NCBI GenBank assembly: GCA_020053185.1
Contig: JAGVNP010000275.1
Span: 1 to 10,866 of the forward strand
Length of the DNA: 10,866 nt
Origin: Deltaproteobacteria bacterium
GTDB taxonomy: Bacteria; Desulfobacterota; Desulfomonilia; UBA1062
Direction: 5' to 3'
Shown in pieces: positions 1-6,050 of this stretch (positions are counted from its first letter, which is position 1; each line of letters begins with the position of its first letter). A program made the translations under genes and the position numbers. The notes under the pieces are model-generated. The model saw only the letters and a list, made by a program, of their open reading frames with translations. It had not been told where the DNA came from and made no database searches.

Positions 1-26
1 GCTGACCTGATGGTCGGACTCTGCAT
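1..26 (-). CDS. Probable start of prmC (release factor glutamine methyltransferase), cut by window edge
   Basis: An ATG on the minus strand (26 to 24) overlaps the prfA TGA stop by one base (TGATG). It opens a frame reading MQSPTIRS before the window ends. In many bacteria the gene directly after prfA is prmC, which methylates the glutamine of the release-factor GGQ motif, and PrmC N-termini often carry a short TIR-like stretch. Only eight codons are visible, so the identity rests on position and overlap, not on domain evidence. No close Shine-Dalgarno is seen; a GAGGAG inside the end of prfA lies about 20 bases upstream, so translational coupling to prfA is likely. Confidence 0.4.
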
Positions 27-1093
27 CAGGATATCGTTTTCCCGATCTCCTCGGCGCGGAAATAGGCAGCGAGTGCCTCGATAAGCTCGTCAAGCTCTCC
101 CTCGAGGATTGCCGGAAGTCTGTGTAGCGTTAAATTTATGCGGTGGTCCGAGACCCTGGTTTGAGGATAATTGTAGGTTCGTATCCTTTCACTCCGATCG
201 CCGGTCCCTACCTGCGATCGTCTTTCTGATGCGATCTCCTTTTGCTGGTCATCTTTTAGCTTTTGGAGAAGCCTGGAGCGGAGCACTTTTAAAGCCTTTG
301 CCTTGTTTTTGTGCTGTGATTTTTCGTCCTGACAGGAAACAACAAGGCCTGAGGGCAAATGGGTAATGCGGATTGCCGATTCAGTTTTGTTTACGTGTTG
401 CCCACCAGGACCTGACGATCTAAATGTATCTATCTTTAAGTCCTTTGGGTCTATATCGAGGTCCACATCTTCAGCCTCAGGGAGCACGGCCACCGTTACC
501 GTGGAGGTGTGTATCCTGCCTCCTGCCTCGGTTGCAGGAACTCTCTGAACCCTGTGCACGCCGCTTTCATATTTGAGCCTGGAAAATACGTCTTTGCCTT
601 TGATCTCGGCGATCACTTCTTTGAGTCCGCCGATGCCGGTCTCGTTCATGCTCAGAATCTCTACTGCCCATCTATTGGATTCCGCATACCGCGAGTACAT
701 CCTGAAGAGCACAGAGGCGAACAAAGCTGCCTCTTCTCCGCCTGTTCCTGCTCTGATCTCGAGAATGATATTTCTCTGGTCATCAGGGTCTTTCGGTGTG
801 AGCAGCTCTTCTAGCTTTTGCTTAAGATCATCCTTTTGATTTTTGAGCTTCCTGATCTCTTCTTCAACAAAGGCCCTCACGTCAGGGTCAGGATCATTGA
901 GCATGGCCTCGTGCTCTTCAATCTCGCTAAGAAGTTTCTCGAATTTTTTATAAGGGATAACATACTCTTCGAGGGCAGAGTGTTCCTTGGCAACATCTTT
1001 ATATTTGGAGGGATCTTTAAAAAGATCGGGTTGAGCTAAAAGCCCTGATAATTCCTGGTAGCGGGCCTCCAGCCCTTTCAATTTGTCCAGCAT
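26..1093 (-). CDS. prfA: Peptide chain release factor 1 (RF1)
   Basis: RF1 recognises UAA and UAG in the ribosomal A site and triggers hydrolysis of peptidyl-tRNA in the cytoplasm. The 355-residue product has normal family length. The codon-recognition tripeptide PAT is at residues 186-188 (context RVQRVPATEAGGRIHTS), which marks RF1 rather than the SPF-type RF2. The catalytic GGQ is at 230-232 (SSGPGGQHVNKTESA), followed by the conserved SQHKNKAKAL segment. The N-terminal 100 residues are charged and helical, as in domain 1 of the family. It is the third gene of the rho-rpmE-prfA operon, starting 12 bases after the rpmE stop. The 15 bases before the ATG (CTACAACACAA just upstream) contain no purine-rich Shine-Dalgarno, so initiation may depend on ribosomes finishing rpmE. 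The start fits the usual M-(L/F)-DKL family N-terminus. Confidence 0.98.
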   Translation of the reverse strand: MLDKLKGLEARYQELSGLLAQPDLFKDPSKYKDVAKEHSALEEYVIPYKKFEKLLSEIEEHEAMLNDPDPDVRAFVEEEIRKLKNQKDDLKQKLEELLTPKDPDDQRNIILEIRAGTGGEEAALFASVLFRMYSRYAESNRWAVEILSMNETGIGGLKEVIAEIKGKDVFSRLKYESGVHRVQRVPATEAGGRIHTSTVTVAVLPEAEDVDLDIDPKDLKIDTFRSSGPGGQHVNKTESAIRITHLPSGLVVSCQDEKSQHKNKAKALKVLRSRLLQKLKDDQQKEIASERRSQVGTGDRSERIRTYNYPQTRVSDHRINLTLHRLPAILEGELDELIEALAAYFRAEEIGKTIS

Positions 1094-1105
1094 TTGTGTT
1101 GTAGG

Positions 1106-1345
1106 TTATTTCCCCTTTGACTTTGACGCTTTTGTTTCTTTATCCAGGTAGTTGCCGTACTTTTTGCGGAACAGATCAGATTTTCCTGCCTTTGAAGAGA
1201 ATTTCTGCTGTCCAGTATAGAATGGATGGCATGCACTGCATACCTCTACCCTTATATCCTTTTTTGTAGAACGTGTCTTTATCACGTTTCCGCAGCCACA
1301 TGTGATGGTTGCCTCACTATACTCTGGATGTATTTCCTTTTTCAT
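1106..1345 (-). CDS. rpmE: 50S ribosomal protein L31, zinc-binding type
   Basis: L31 is a small protein of the large subunit that takes part in the bridge between subunits. The product is 79 residues and begins MKKEIHPEYSEATITCGCGN, the normal family start. Four cysteines at 16, 18, 36 and 39 (CGC and CSAC) make it the zinc-containing C+ form, not the cysteine-free YkgM-like form induced on zinc starvation. HPFYTGQQKF follows, as expected. The C-terminus is a lysine-rich tail (KETKASKSKGK), somewhat longer than in the shortest homologues. Translation is supported by GGAG and AAGGA purine tracts between the rho stop and this ATG, a gap of only 12 bases. Placement between rho and prfA is a known conserved arrangement. 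Confidence 0.98.
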   Translation of the reverse strand: MKKEIHPEYSEATITCGCGNVIKTRSTKKDIRVEVCSACHPFYTGQQKFSSKAGKSDLFRKKYGNYLDKETKASKSKGK

Positions 1346-1357
1346 TCCTTCTTCTCC

Positions 1358-2605
1358 TTACTTATTCATTGAGTCTAAAAAGTCGTCATTATTATCAGTC
1401 TTGCTGAGTTTGTCCAGTAAAAATTCAATACTGTCAATCGGATTGAGCGGGCTTAGCAGCTTTCTTAAGATCCATATACGATTCAGAATATCAGAGGGTA
1501 TCAGCAACTCTTCTTTACGTGTACCGGATCTGCTTATATCAATGGCCGGGAATATCCTTTTCTCCATCATGTTGCGGTCAAGGTGGATCTCCAGGTTGCC
1601 TGTGCCCTTGAACTCTTCATAGATCACTTCATCCATACGTGAGCCTGTGTCAATGAGCGCGGTTGCGATAATTGTAATGCTCCCACCTTCTTCGATGTTT
1701 CTCGCAGCACCAAAAAAACGCTTTGGTTTTTGCAGGGCATTGGCATCAACACCGCCGGAGAGAAGTTTCCCAGATGGCGGACATACAGTGTTGTGTGCTC
1801 TGGCAAGCCTAGTGAGAGAATCCAGAAGAATAACTACATTCTTTTTATGCTCTACAAGGCGTTTTGCTCTTTCCTGAACCATCTTTGCCACCTGCACATG
1901 CCGTGTTGCTGGCTCATCAAAGGTCGAATAGATAACTTCTCCTCTGACCGAGCGTTTCATGTCAGTCACTTCTTCCGGTCTTTCATCGATGAGTAACACC
2001 ATGAGAATTACGTCAGGGTGATTAGCAGTGATGCTATTGGCAATGCTCTGGAGCATCATGGTCTTTCCTGCCTTTGGCGGAGAAACTATGAGCGCCCTCT
2101 GTCCCATTCCTATAGGGGCAAGAAGGTCAAGTGCACGACCAGTTAAATTATCTGTTGTTGTCTCCAGGATGAATTTTTCCATTGGGTACAGTGGCGTGAG
2201 GTTGTCGAACTGTACTCTGTGTTTGGCAATCTCTGGTGCCTCAAAATTTATGGTCTCGAGTTTTAAAAGGGCAAAGTAGCGCTCGCTTTCCTTTGGCGGC
2301 CGTATCTGCCCTTCTACAGTGTCACCTTGTTTAAGATTGAATCTTCTGATCTGGGATGGAGATACGTATATATCATCTGGCCCTGGCAGATAATTATAGT
2401 CTACAGATCGCAAAAATCCAAAACCATCAGGCAGGATTTCAAGAACGCCTTTTCCTATTATGACGCCTTCCCGTTCTGTCTGTGCCTGTAGTATGGCGAA
2501 GGTCAGCTCCTGAAGCGTCATGGTTGCAGCGCCTTCGATGTTCAAGGTATTTGCTGTTTCTAACAAATCCTTAGGGCTTAATTTCTTAAGATCTTCTAAG
2601 TCCAT
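1358..2605 (-). CDS. rho: Transcription termination factor Rho
   Basis: Rho is a hexameric RNA-dependent ATPase/helicase that releases RNA polymerase at Rho-dependent terminators. The 415-residue product is full length. Domains in order: an N-terminal SAP-like helical segment (about 1-45); the RNA-binding cold-shock-type OB fold with DGFGFLRS at about 60-67 and YVSPSQIRRFNL at 80-91; Walker A SPPKAGKT at 175-182; Walker B VVILLDSLTR at 257-266; the Q-loop in SGKLLSGGVDANALQKP at 278-294; and the GTGNLEIHLDR region containing the R-loop. There is no large insertion of the kind seen in some Actinobacteria and Bacteroidota. It is the first gene of the operon, with a GAGAGGAAA ribosome binding site just before the ATG. 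The 212-base divergent region upstream should hold its promoter, but no clear minus-strand hexamer pair was found. Confidence 0.98.
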   Translation of the reverse strand: MDLEDLKKLSPKDLLETANTLNIEGAATMTLQELTFAILQAQTEREGVIIGKGVLEILPDGFGFLRSVDYNYLPGPDDIYVSPSQIRRFNLKQGDTVEGQIRPPKESERYFALLKLETINFEAPEIAKHRVQFDNLTPLYPMEKFILETTTDNLTGRALDLLAPIGMGQRALIVSPPKAGKTMMLQSIANSITANHPDVILMVLLIDERPEEVTDMKRSVRGEVIYSTFDEPATRHVQVAKMVQERAKRLVEHKKNVVILLDSLTRLARAHNTVCPPSGKLLSGGVDANALQKPKRFFGAARNIEEGGSITIIATALIDTGSRMDEVIYEEFKGTGNLEIHLDRNMMEKRIFPAIDISRSGTRKEELLIPSDILNRIWILRKLLSPLNPIDSIEFLLDKLSKTDNNDDFLDSMNK

Positions 2606-2817
2606 GTTTTTCCTCTCGGTTTAAATATGAATGGAGTTTTTGAGAAAAGCATTGGTTCACTTTTGCTCTACTGACTTTAAATAGATGAATAATAGATGTG
2701 AAAATCAAAGTCAAGTAGCAAAATTGAGGGTTAGCCGTATATGGCACACGGGATTTTCTTGACAATGACACGGATGTTCCTATGAGATAACGATAAGATT
2801 TTCTTTAGGAAGACGAA
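2606..2817. other. Divergent intergenic region between rho and the hydrolase gene
   Basis: This AT-rich region separates two divergent transcription units. The plus-strand promoter at its right end is listed separately. For rho, the minus strand offers TTGACT (2714-2709) and TATTAT (2694-2689), but they are only 14 bases apart, too close for a standard sigma-70 promoter. A weak A/T-rich imperfect inverted repeat (GAGCAAAAG with CTTTTCTC, 2642-2668) would fall in the rho leader. Rho genes are autoregulated in some bacteria, but nothing here proves it. Confidence 0.5.
2759..2786 (+). promoter_or_regulatory. Candidate sigma-70 promoter for the hydrolase / flavin-reductase pair
   Basis: A perfect TTGACA -35 hexamer at 2759-2764 is followed after 16 bases by TATGAG at 2781-2786 (4 of 6 matches to TATAAT). 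Initiation would fall near 2793, leaving a short leader with AGGAAG at 2807-2812 just before the ATG at 2818. The -10 match is weak. Confidence 0.5.
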
Positions 2818-3504
2818 ATGGGCAAGGTAGAGCAGATCGTAAAAGGTATATATCTTATTGCAGGGCCGAATATCTCAAACCCTGAAGATGCAGCCGCATT
2901 TATTATAGATTTTGGGGATGAGCTTGTAATGATAGATTCAGGTGCTGGAGACAGCACTGAAGTGATTGAAAAAAACATACGCAGTGCAGGACTTGATCCA
3001 GCCAAGATATCGAGCCTTGTGCTAACACACTGCCATATTGACCACATTGGAGGCGCCCCGTATTTTCAAAAGAAGTTTGGCGCAAAAATAATAGTCCATG
3101 ATCTGGACGCAGATGCGATTGAGGTTGGAGATCCTGTACGCACAGCAGCTACATGGTATGGCACGTTTTTCCCTCCAACCGAAGTGGATAAGCGTCTGAA
3201 ATCAGATCATGAGATTCTTTCATTCGGAAAACAAGAGCTGCATTGCCTCCATACGCCTGGACACACACCTGGTTCGATCTGCATATATCTTGAGCGAGAC
3301 AATAAAAAAGTGCTTTTTGGCCAGGATATACATGGCCCGTTTTCTGCAAGCTTTGGCTCAGATATCGAGCAGTGGAAAAAATCCATGAAAAAGCTTATTG
3401 CACTGGAAGCCGATATTTTGTGCGAAGGCCATTTCGGAATATTCAGATCAAAAGACAAAGTAAAAAAATATATACAGAGTTATCTCGACGAATATTCAAG
3501 ATAG
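2818..3504 (+). CDS. Metallo-beta-lactamase-fold hydrolase (glyoxalase II-like)
   Basis: This is a cytoplasmic zinc hydrolase of the metallo-beta-lactamase superfamily; no signal peptide is present. The full metal-binding set is visible: HCHIDH with H71, H73, D75 and H76; H139 in HTPGHTPGS; bridging D160 in LFGQDIHG; and H195 in CEGHFG. The HTPGHTPGS segment and length (228 residues) resemble hydroxyacylglutathione-hydrolase-like members, but glyoxalase II glutathione-binding residues cannot be judged by eye, so the substrate is unknown. The motif is HxHxDH, not the HxExD of flavodiiron proteins, so this is not the diiron half of an oxygen or NO reductase. The start is supported by AGGAAG seven to eleven bases upstream. 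The next gene begins after 16 bases, suggesting an operon with the flavin-reductase-like protein. Confidence 0.9.
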   Translation: MGKVEQIVKGIYLIAGPNISNPEDAAAFIIDFGDELVMIDSGAGDSTEVIEKNIRSAGLDPAKISSLVLTHCHIDHIGGAPYFQKKFGAKIIVHDLDADAIEVGDPVRTAATWYGTFFPPTEVDKRLKSDHEILSFGKQELHCLHTPGHTPGSICIYLERDNKKVLFGQDIHGPFSASFGSDIEQWKKSMKKLIALEADILCEGHFGIFRSKDKVKKYIQSYLDEYSR

Positions 3505-3520
3505 AAATTAGGAGGTAGCA

Positions 3521-4078
3521 ATGGAAAAGAAAGTAACTCTTGGCCCGAGAACACTACTTTTTCCCATGCCAGCAGTGCTTGTTGGAGCAGTTGTGGATGG
3601 AAAGCCCAATTTTATGACTGCTGCATGGTGCGGCATTGCCTCGCATAAGCCGCCTGCCATATCGGTCGCTTTGCGCAAAGGCCGGTACACTCTTAAGGGT
3701 ATTGAAAAAGAAAAGGCATTTTCCATAAATATTCCAAGCACTGATCTTGTGAAAAAAGTGGATTTTTGCGGAATGTATTCTGGAAAAGATCGCGATAAGT
3801 CAAAAGTCTTTGAGGTGTTCTACGGAAACACAGAAGCTCCACTTGTAGAAGAATGCCCGGTGAATCTTGAGTGCAAGCTTATTCATAGCCTGGACTTGGG
3901 CAGTCATGTTTTGATAATTGGCGAGATCATAGAGTCCTATGTGAGCGCTGATTGCATTAAAAATGGAAAAGTCGATATAAAAAAGATTGATCCGCTCGTG
4001 TACACCACAGATCTTCAGGTGTACCAGGGTCTGGGAGAGGTTATTGCAATGGCCTATCATGTGGGGAAGCAAGACTAA
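3521..4078 (+). CDS. Flavin reductase-like, FMN-binding split-barrel protein
   Basis: The 185-residue product looks like the flavin_reduct domain family (DIM6/NTAB type), cytoplasmic proteins that bind FMN and pass electrons from NAD(P)H to flavin or a partner protein. Supporting features are the PMPAVLVGAVVDGKPNFMTAAW opening strands, PPAISVALRKGRYT, and AFSINIPS, where the family carries a (V/I)NIP segment. C37 and C83 (WCGIA and DFCGMYSG) are present, as in some anaerobe members, but no rubredoxin or iron-sulfur motif is seen. An excellent ribosome binding site, AGGAGGT at 3510-3516, precedes the ATG by four bases. It lies 16 bases after the hydrolase gene, so the two are likely co-transcribed. 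Tandem stops (TAATAG) end the gene, and the tmRNA promoter follows at once. The electron acceptor and in vivo role are unknown. Confidence 0.85.
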   Translation: MEKKVTLGPRTLLFPMPAVLVGAVVDGKPNFMTAAWCGIASHKPPAISVALRKGRYTLKGIEKEKAFSINIPSTDLVKKVDFCGMYSGKDRDKSKVFEVFYGNTEAPLVEECPVNLECKLIHSLDLGSHVLIIGEIIESYVSADCIKNGKVDIKKIDPLVYTTDLQVYQGLGEVIAMAYHVGKQD

Positions 4079-4083
4079 TAGAT

Positions 4084-4112
4084 TTGACATTAATGCCGAG
4101 CAATACTAATAG
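4084..4112 (+). promoter_or_regulatory. Candidate ssrA (tmRNA) promoter
   Basis: A perfect TTGACA at 4084-4089 lies five bases after the upstream stop codon. Two overlapping -10 candidates follow: ACTAAT at 4105-4110 (15-base spacer, 4 of 6) and TAATAG at 4107-4112 (17-base spacer, 3 of 6). Either would start a precursor a few bases ahead of the mature 5' end at 4127, as expected for a transcript trimmed by RNase P. Confidence 0.55.
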
Positions 4113-4126
4113 AAAGGCTAATCGTC

Positions 4127-4481
4127 GGGGGCGTAATGGGTTCGACGGAGGTATTTGAAGTTCAAGGAGCATGCCGAGGGCTGTCGCCTCGTAAAAAGGC
4201 AGAGACACTATAAGTGCCGACGATTACAATTACGCATTGGCTGCCTAAGTAGCAGCCACATCCTGCTTGGCCTCGCCTATCGGGCCATACCGGGGTGTCA
4301 AATTAAGATAGGCAAACCTGGCTGCCAGGCCTCTGGACAGTTTAGGTAATTTAGAGAGGCTGGGATATTGTAAGCCTGTCTGTGGGCTTCCAATGTCCGA
4401 GACAAAAAACACAGACTAAGCATGTAGGAGCCTTGTGCGGAAGACTTTCGGACGGGGGTTCGATTCCCCCCGCCTCCACCA
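4127..4481 (+). ncRNA. ssrA: Transfer-messenger RNA (tmRNA), one-piece, with encoded CCA
   Basis: tmRNA rescues stalled ribosomes and adds a degradation tag. Both tRNA-like ends are present. The 5' GGGGGCG (4127-4133) pairs with CGCCTCC (4471-4477; one G-U), followed by ACCA including an encoded CCA. The T stem is GGGGG/CCCCC (4454-4458, 4466-4470) around TTCGATT. The 5' region carries the diagnostic GGGTTCGACGG. Pseudoknot 1 is visible: CGAGG/CCTCG (4175-4179, 4187-4191) interlocked with CTGTC/GGCAG (4181-4185, 4198-4202). The tag frame starts at GCC 4216 and ends at TAA 4246-4248, and the conserved A at -4 of the resume codon is present. Helix 5 (GGCTGC/GCAGCC, 4239-4244 and 4252-4257) holds the stop codon in its loop. 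The length of 355 bases is normal. SmpB is not encoded nearby. Short reading frames across this region are not genes. Confidence 0.98.
4216..4248 (+). other. tmRNA tag reading frame: ADDYNYALAA stop
   Basis: Ten codons, GCC GAC GAT TAC AAT TAC and then GCA TTG GCT GCC, followed by TAA. With the alanine charged on the tRNA-like domain, the tag would be (A)ADDYNYALAA. The ALAA C-terminus is the recognition end for ClpXP-type proteases, and the N-terminal half is acidic and polar as in other tags. It is part of ssrA and not an independent gene. Confidence 0.95.
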
Positions 4482-4521
4482 AGATCAGAGGTATAGGCCT
4501 GATAGAAATCCTCGCGGAATA

Positions 4522-4537
4522 CGACCTTCAGAGGTCG
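4522..4537 (+). other. Perfect 6-bp hairpin after ssrA
   Basis: CGACCT and AGGTCG enclose a TCAG loop. It lies 40 bases after the tmRNA 3' end and before the terminator hairpin. It is not followed by a T run, so it is probably not a terminator itself. It may help define the 3' trailer that is trimmed from the precursor. Confidence 0.4.
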
Positions 4538-4551
4538 CCACCTCAATGGAT

Positions 4552-4572
4552 CGCCTTAAAGGCGCTATTTTT
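4552..4572 (+). terminator. Rho-independent terminator of ssrA
   Basis: A hairpin CGCCT-TAA-AGGCG (4552-4556 and 4560-4564) is followed by CTA and five T residues (4568-4572). It stands between ssrA and the convergent methyltransferase gene. The reverse orientation lacks a T tract, so it serves the plus strand only. The stem is short, hence the moderate confidence. Confidence 0.65.
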
Positions 4573-4577
4573 GATGT

Positions 4578-5120
4578 CTAGATCTGGATGAGGATAAACA
4601 AGACAATCAAAAAAATCGCAATCGCAGTCTGATGCTCGGTGTTTTCAATCGCAGCAGCCATTGACCACGGATGTTTTGCGCCTTCAGGATATGGGGTGAG
4701 TTTTGGGAAAAAATAGTTTACCTGGCTTTTGTACTTGAGGAACTCCTCGCCAAACATTCTTTCCAGTCTGCCCCACTCCTTCTCTTTTTTTCGCGGGATA
4801 TAAGAAAGGAAAAATATTATGCAGATGAGAACCCATATAAATACATTGCATGCCATTATGCACAGTCCGGTAGCTACAATAAAGCTTCCTAAATATAGGG
4901 GCGACTGCAAGTGTGCATATGGTCCGGAAGTTGTAAGCTCATTATTTTTATTGATTTGACCCGCTGCCCAGAAACGTAAAGCCTCTCCTGCGGCTACCAC
5001 AAGAAAACCGAAGATGCTTGAGAGTACGGTGGGGTTTGCAAATATTACAAGAAGGGCAATCAATACATATAAAGGCAGTGTCCTGCTTGTGACTTTTTCA
5101 ATTTTTTTCTGTAAATCCAT
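4578..5120 (-). CDS. Integral-membrane methyltransferase of the ICMT/PEMT type
   Basis: The 180-residue protein resembles the isoprenylcysteine carboxyl methyltransferase / phospholipid methyltransferase family, whose bacterial members are membrane enzymes using S-adenosylmethionine; most have unknown substrates. Hydrophobic segments lie at about 15-28, 34-52, 78-106 and 164-180. The family signature is recognisable as GPYAHLQSPLYLG at 66-78. The C-terminal motif is also present: KEKEWGRLERMFGEEFLKYK, then an aromatic-rich YFFP end. Oddly, the normal R(H/N)P triplet of the signature reads QSP here. A fourth hydrophobic helix follows the usual catalytic end. The start has GAGGT six bases upstream. 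It is a single-gene unit convergent with ssrA and divergent from coaX. Function beyond the family cannot be stated. Confidence 0.75.
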   Translation of the reverse strand: MDLQKKIEKVTSRTLPLYVLIALLVIFANPTVLSSIFGFLVVAAGEALRFWAAGQINKNNELTTSGPYAHLQSPLYLGSFIVATGLCIMACNVFIWVLICIIFFLSYIPRKKEKEWGRLERMFGEEFLKYKSQVNYFFPKLTPYPEGAKHPWSMAAAIENTEHQTAIAIFLIVLFILIQI

Positions 5121-5153
5121 GGCTAGACCTCGTCATATAAATTTTGATTTTTA

Positions 5154-5180
5154 CTTATACGCTTCTCTTCTTAACGTCAA
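5154..5180 (-). promoter_or_regulatory. Candidate promoter of the membrane methyltransferase gene
   Basis: On the minus strand, TTGACG (5180-5175, 5 of 6) and TATAAG (5159-5154, 5 of 6) are separated by 15 bases, slightly shorter than ideal. Initiation near 5147 would give a leader of about 27 bases before the ATG at 5120. Both hexamers are overlapped by the arms of an inverted repeat, which suggests regulation. Confidence 0.5.
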
Positions 5181-5185
5181 GCGTA
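5158..5185. repeat. Inverted repeat TACGCTT-N14-AAGCGTA, operator-like
   Basis: Perfect 7-base arms at 5158-5164 and 5179-5185 are separated by 14 bases, placing the arm centres 21 bp apart, about two helical turns. On the minus strand one arm runs into the -35 and the other into the -10 of the methyltransferase promoter. A perfect 10-base palindrome, TTCTTAAGAA at 5190-5199, lies a few bases away. A DNA-binding protein site is plausible, but no regulator gene is in the window. Confidence 0.45.
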
Positions 5186-5245
5186 ACATTTCTTAAGAAT
5201 AAAAAGAGCTTGATTAGGTAGTGAGTTTTAGTTTAACCAAAAGAC

Positions 5246-5992
5246 ATGCTGGCAATAGATGTCGGGAATACGAATATTACCCATGCGATATTTGAAGGGC
5301 AGACCCTTGTACACACATGGAGAATGCGAACCGAAGACTGTACGGGCGCTGATGCGTATTGGCATGCATGTGAAACCGATATTAAATCTATACCTGGCGA
5401 AGTAGCTGTCGCAAGCGTTCGGGACGATATCACAGCCATTATCAATAAAGCCTTTTTAAAAAATCGAGGCATAACTCCTGTGGTCATTACCAGGCATACA
5501 GATATGGGCATAAAGATCCTATATCACACGCCGGAGACATTAGGGATAGATCGGCTGATAAATACAGCAGCTGCTTACCATACCTATAAAACAGCTGCGA
5601 TTGTTGTTGATATGGGAAGCGCAACCACAATCGATTATGTAACCGATAAAGGAGAATTTCTTGGCGGCATAATTGCCCCGGGTCTTTTAAGCTCATACAA
5701 AGGGCTTTTGCATCAAGCGCCTGCTTTGCCAGCTATAGAATTAAAGGCGCCTGAAGATGTTGTAGGAAGAACTACCGACTCCTGTATGCGTTCCGGTGTT
5801 CTGATCGGTCATGCATCAATGGTGAATGAGATGGTAAGGATTATGAGCTTGGAGCGAAAAAAATCGCCAAAAGTAATTGTCACAGGAGGCTTTTCTTCTT
5901 TTGTTGGAAAATGGCTGAACAGCGAATTTATTGTTGATAAAGATTTTACTATAAAAGGGATTTATACTATATATAATCGCATGAAAAAATAA
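5246..5992 (+). CDS. coaX: Type III pantothenate kinase
   Basis: CoaX phosphorylates pantothenate to 4'-phosphopantothenate, the first step of coenzyme A synthesis, in the cytoplasm; it is an ASKHA-fold enzyme unrelated to CoaA. The 248-residue product has normal length. Motifs in order: DVGNTN at 5-10 (phosphate loop), PETLGIDRL at 96-104 with the likely catalytic D102, DMGSATTID at 122-130 (the family more often has GTATT), GGIIAPG at 140-146, and VTGG near 213 in the nucleotide-binding half. The ATG is the only reasonable start: an in-frame TAA at 5234-5236 blocks extension and the family begins ML(L)AIDVGNTN. No strong Shine-Dalgarno is seen (AAAAGA only), so expression may be low. The birA gene often found before coaX is absent. 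The amidase gene follows after 58 bases with no terminator between. Confidence 0.96.
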   Translation: MLAIDVGNTNITHAIFEGQTLVHTWRMRTEDCTGADAYWHACETDIKSIPGEVAVASVRDDITAIINKAFLKNRGITPVVITRHTDMGIKILYHTPETLGIDRLINTAAAYHTYKTAAIVVDMGSATTIDYVTDKGEFLGGIIAPGLLSSYKGLLHQAPALPAIELKAPEDVVGRTTDSCMRSGVLIGHASMVNEMVRIMSLERKKSPKVIVTGGFSSFVGKWLNSEFIVDKDFTIKGIYTIYNRMKK

Positions 5993-6050
5993 AATCTCCA
6001 GCCATGATACAGTTGTTTTATCAGGCGTTTTAATATAAGGTAGCAGCCCA

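Noticed and set aside
2642..2668. Hairpin in the rho leader as an attenuator
   Set aside because: The stem is A/T rich, has a bulge and a 10-base loop, and is not placed next to a T run; too weak to claim.
2689..2714. Minus-strand promoter for rho (TTGACT / TATTAT)
   Set aside because: Spacing is 14 bases, too short; alternatives with better spacing have poor hexamers, so no site is called.
2818..4078. Split flavodiiron protein (oxygen/NO reductase) system
   Set aside because: The hydrolase has HxHxDH (H71, H73, D75, H76), typical of zinc hydrolases, not the HxExD diiron motif, and no flavodoxin domain is encoded.
4155..4546. Short open frames on both strands across 4155-4546
   Set aside because: They lie within ssrA, whose RNA structure fully explains the sequence conservation expected there.
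4441..4577. Integration (att) site at the 3' end of ssrA
   Set aside because: tmRNA genes are common integration targets and xerD is nearby, but no duplicated ssrA 3' end or phage genes are seen and the recombinase is XerD-like.
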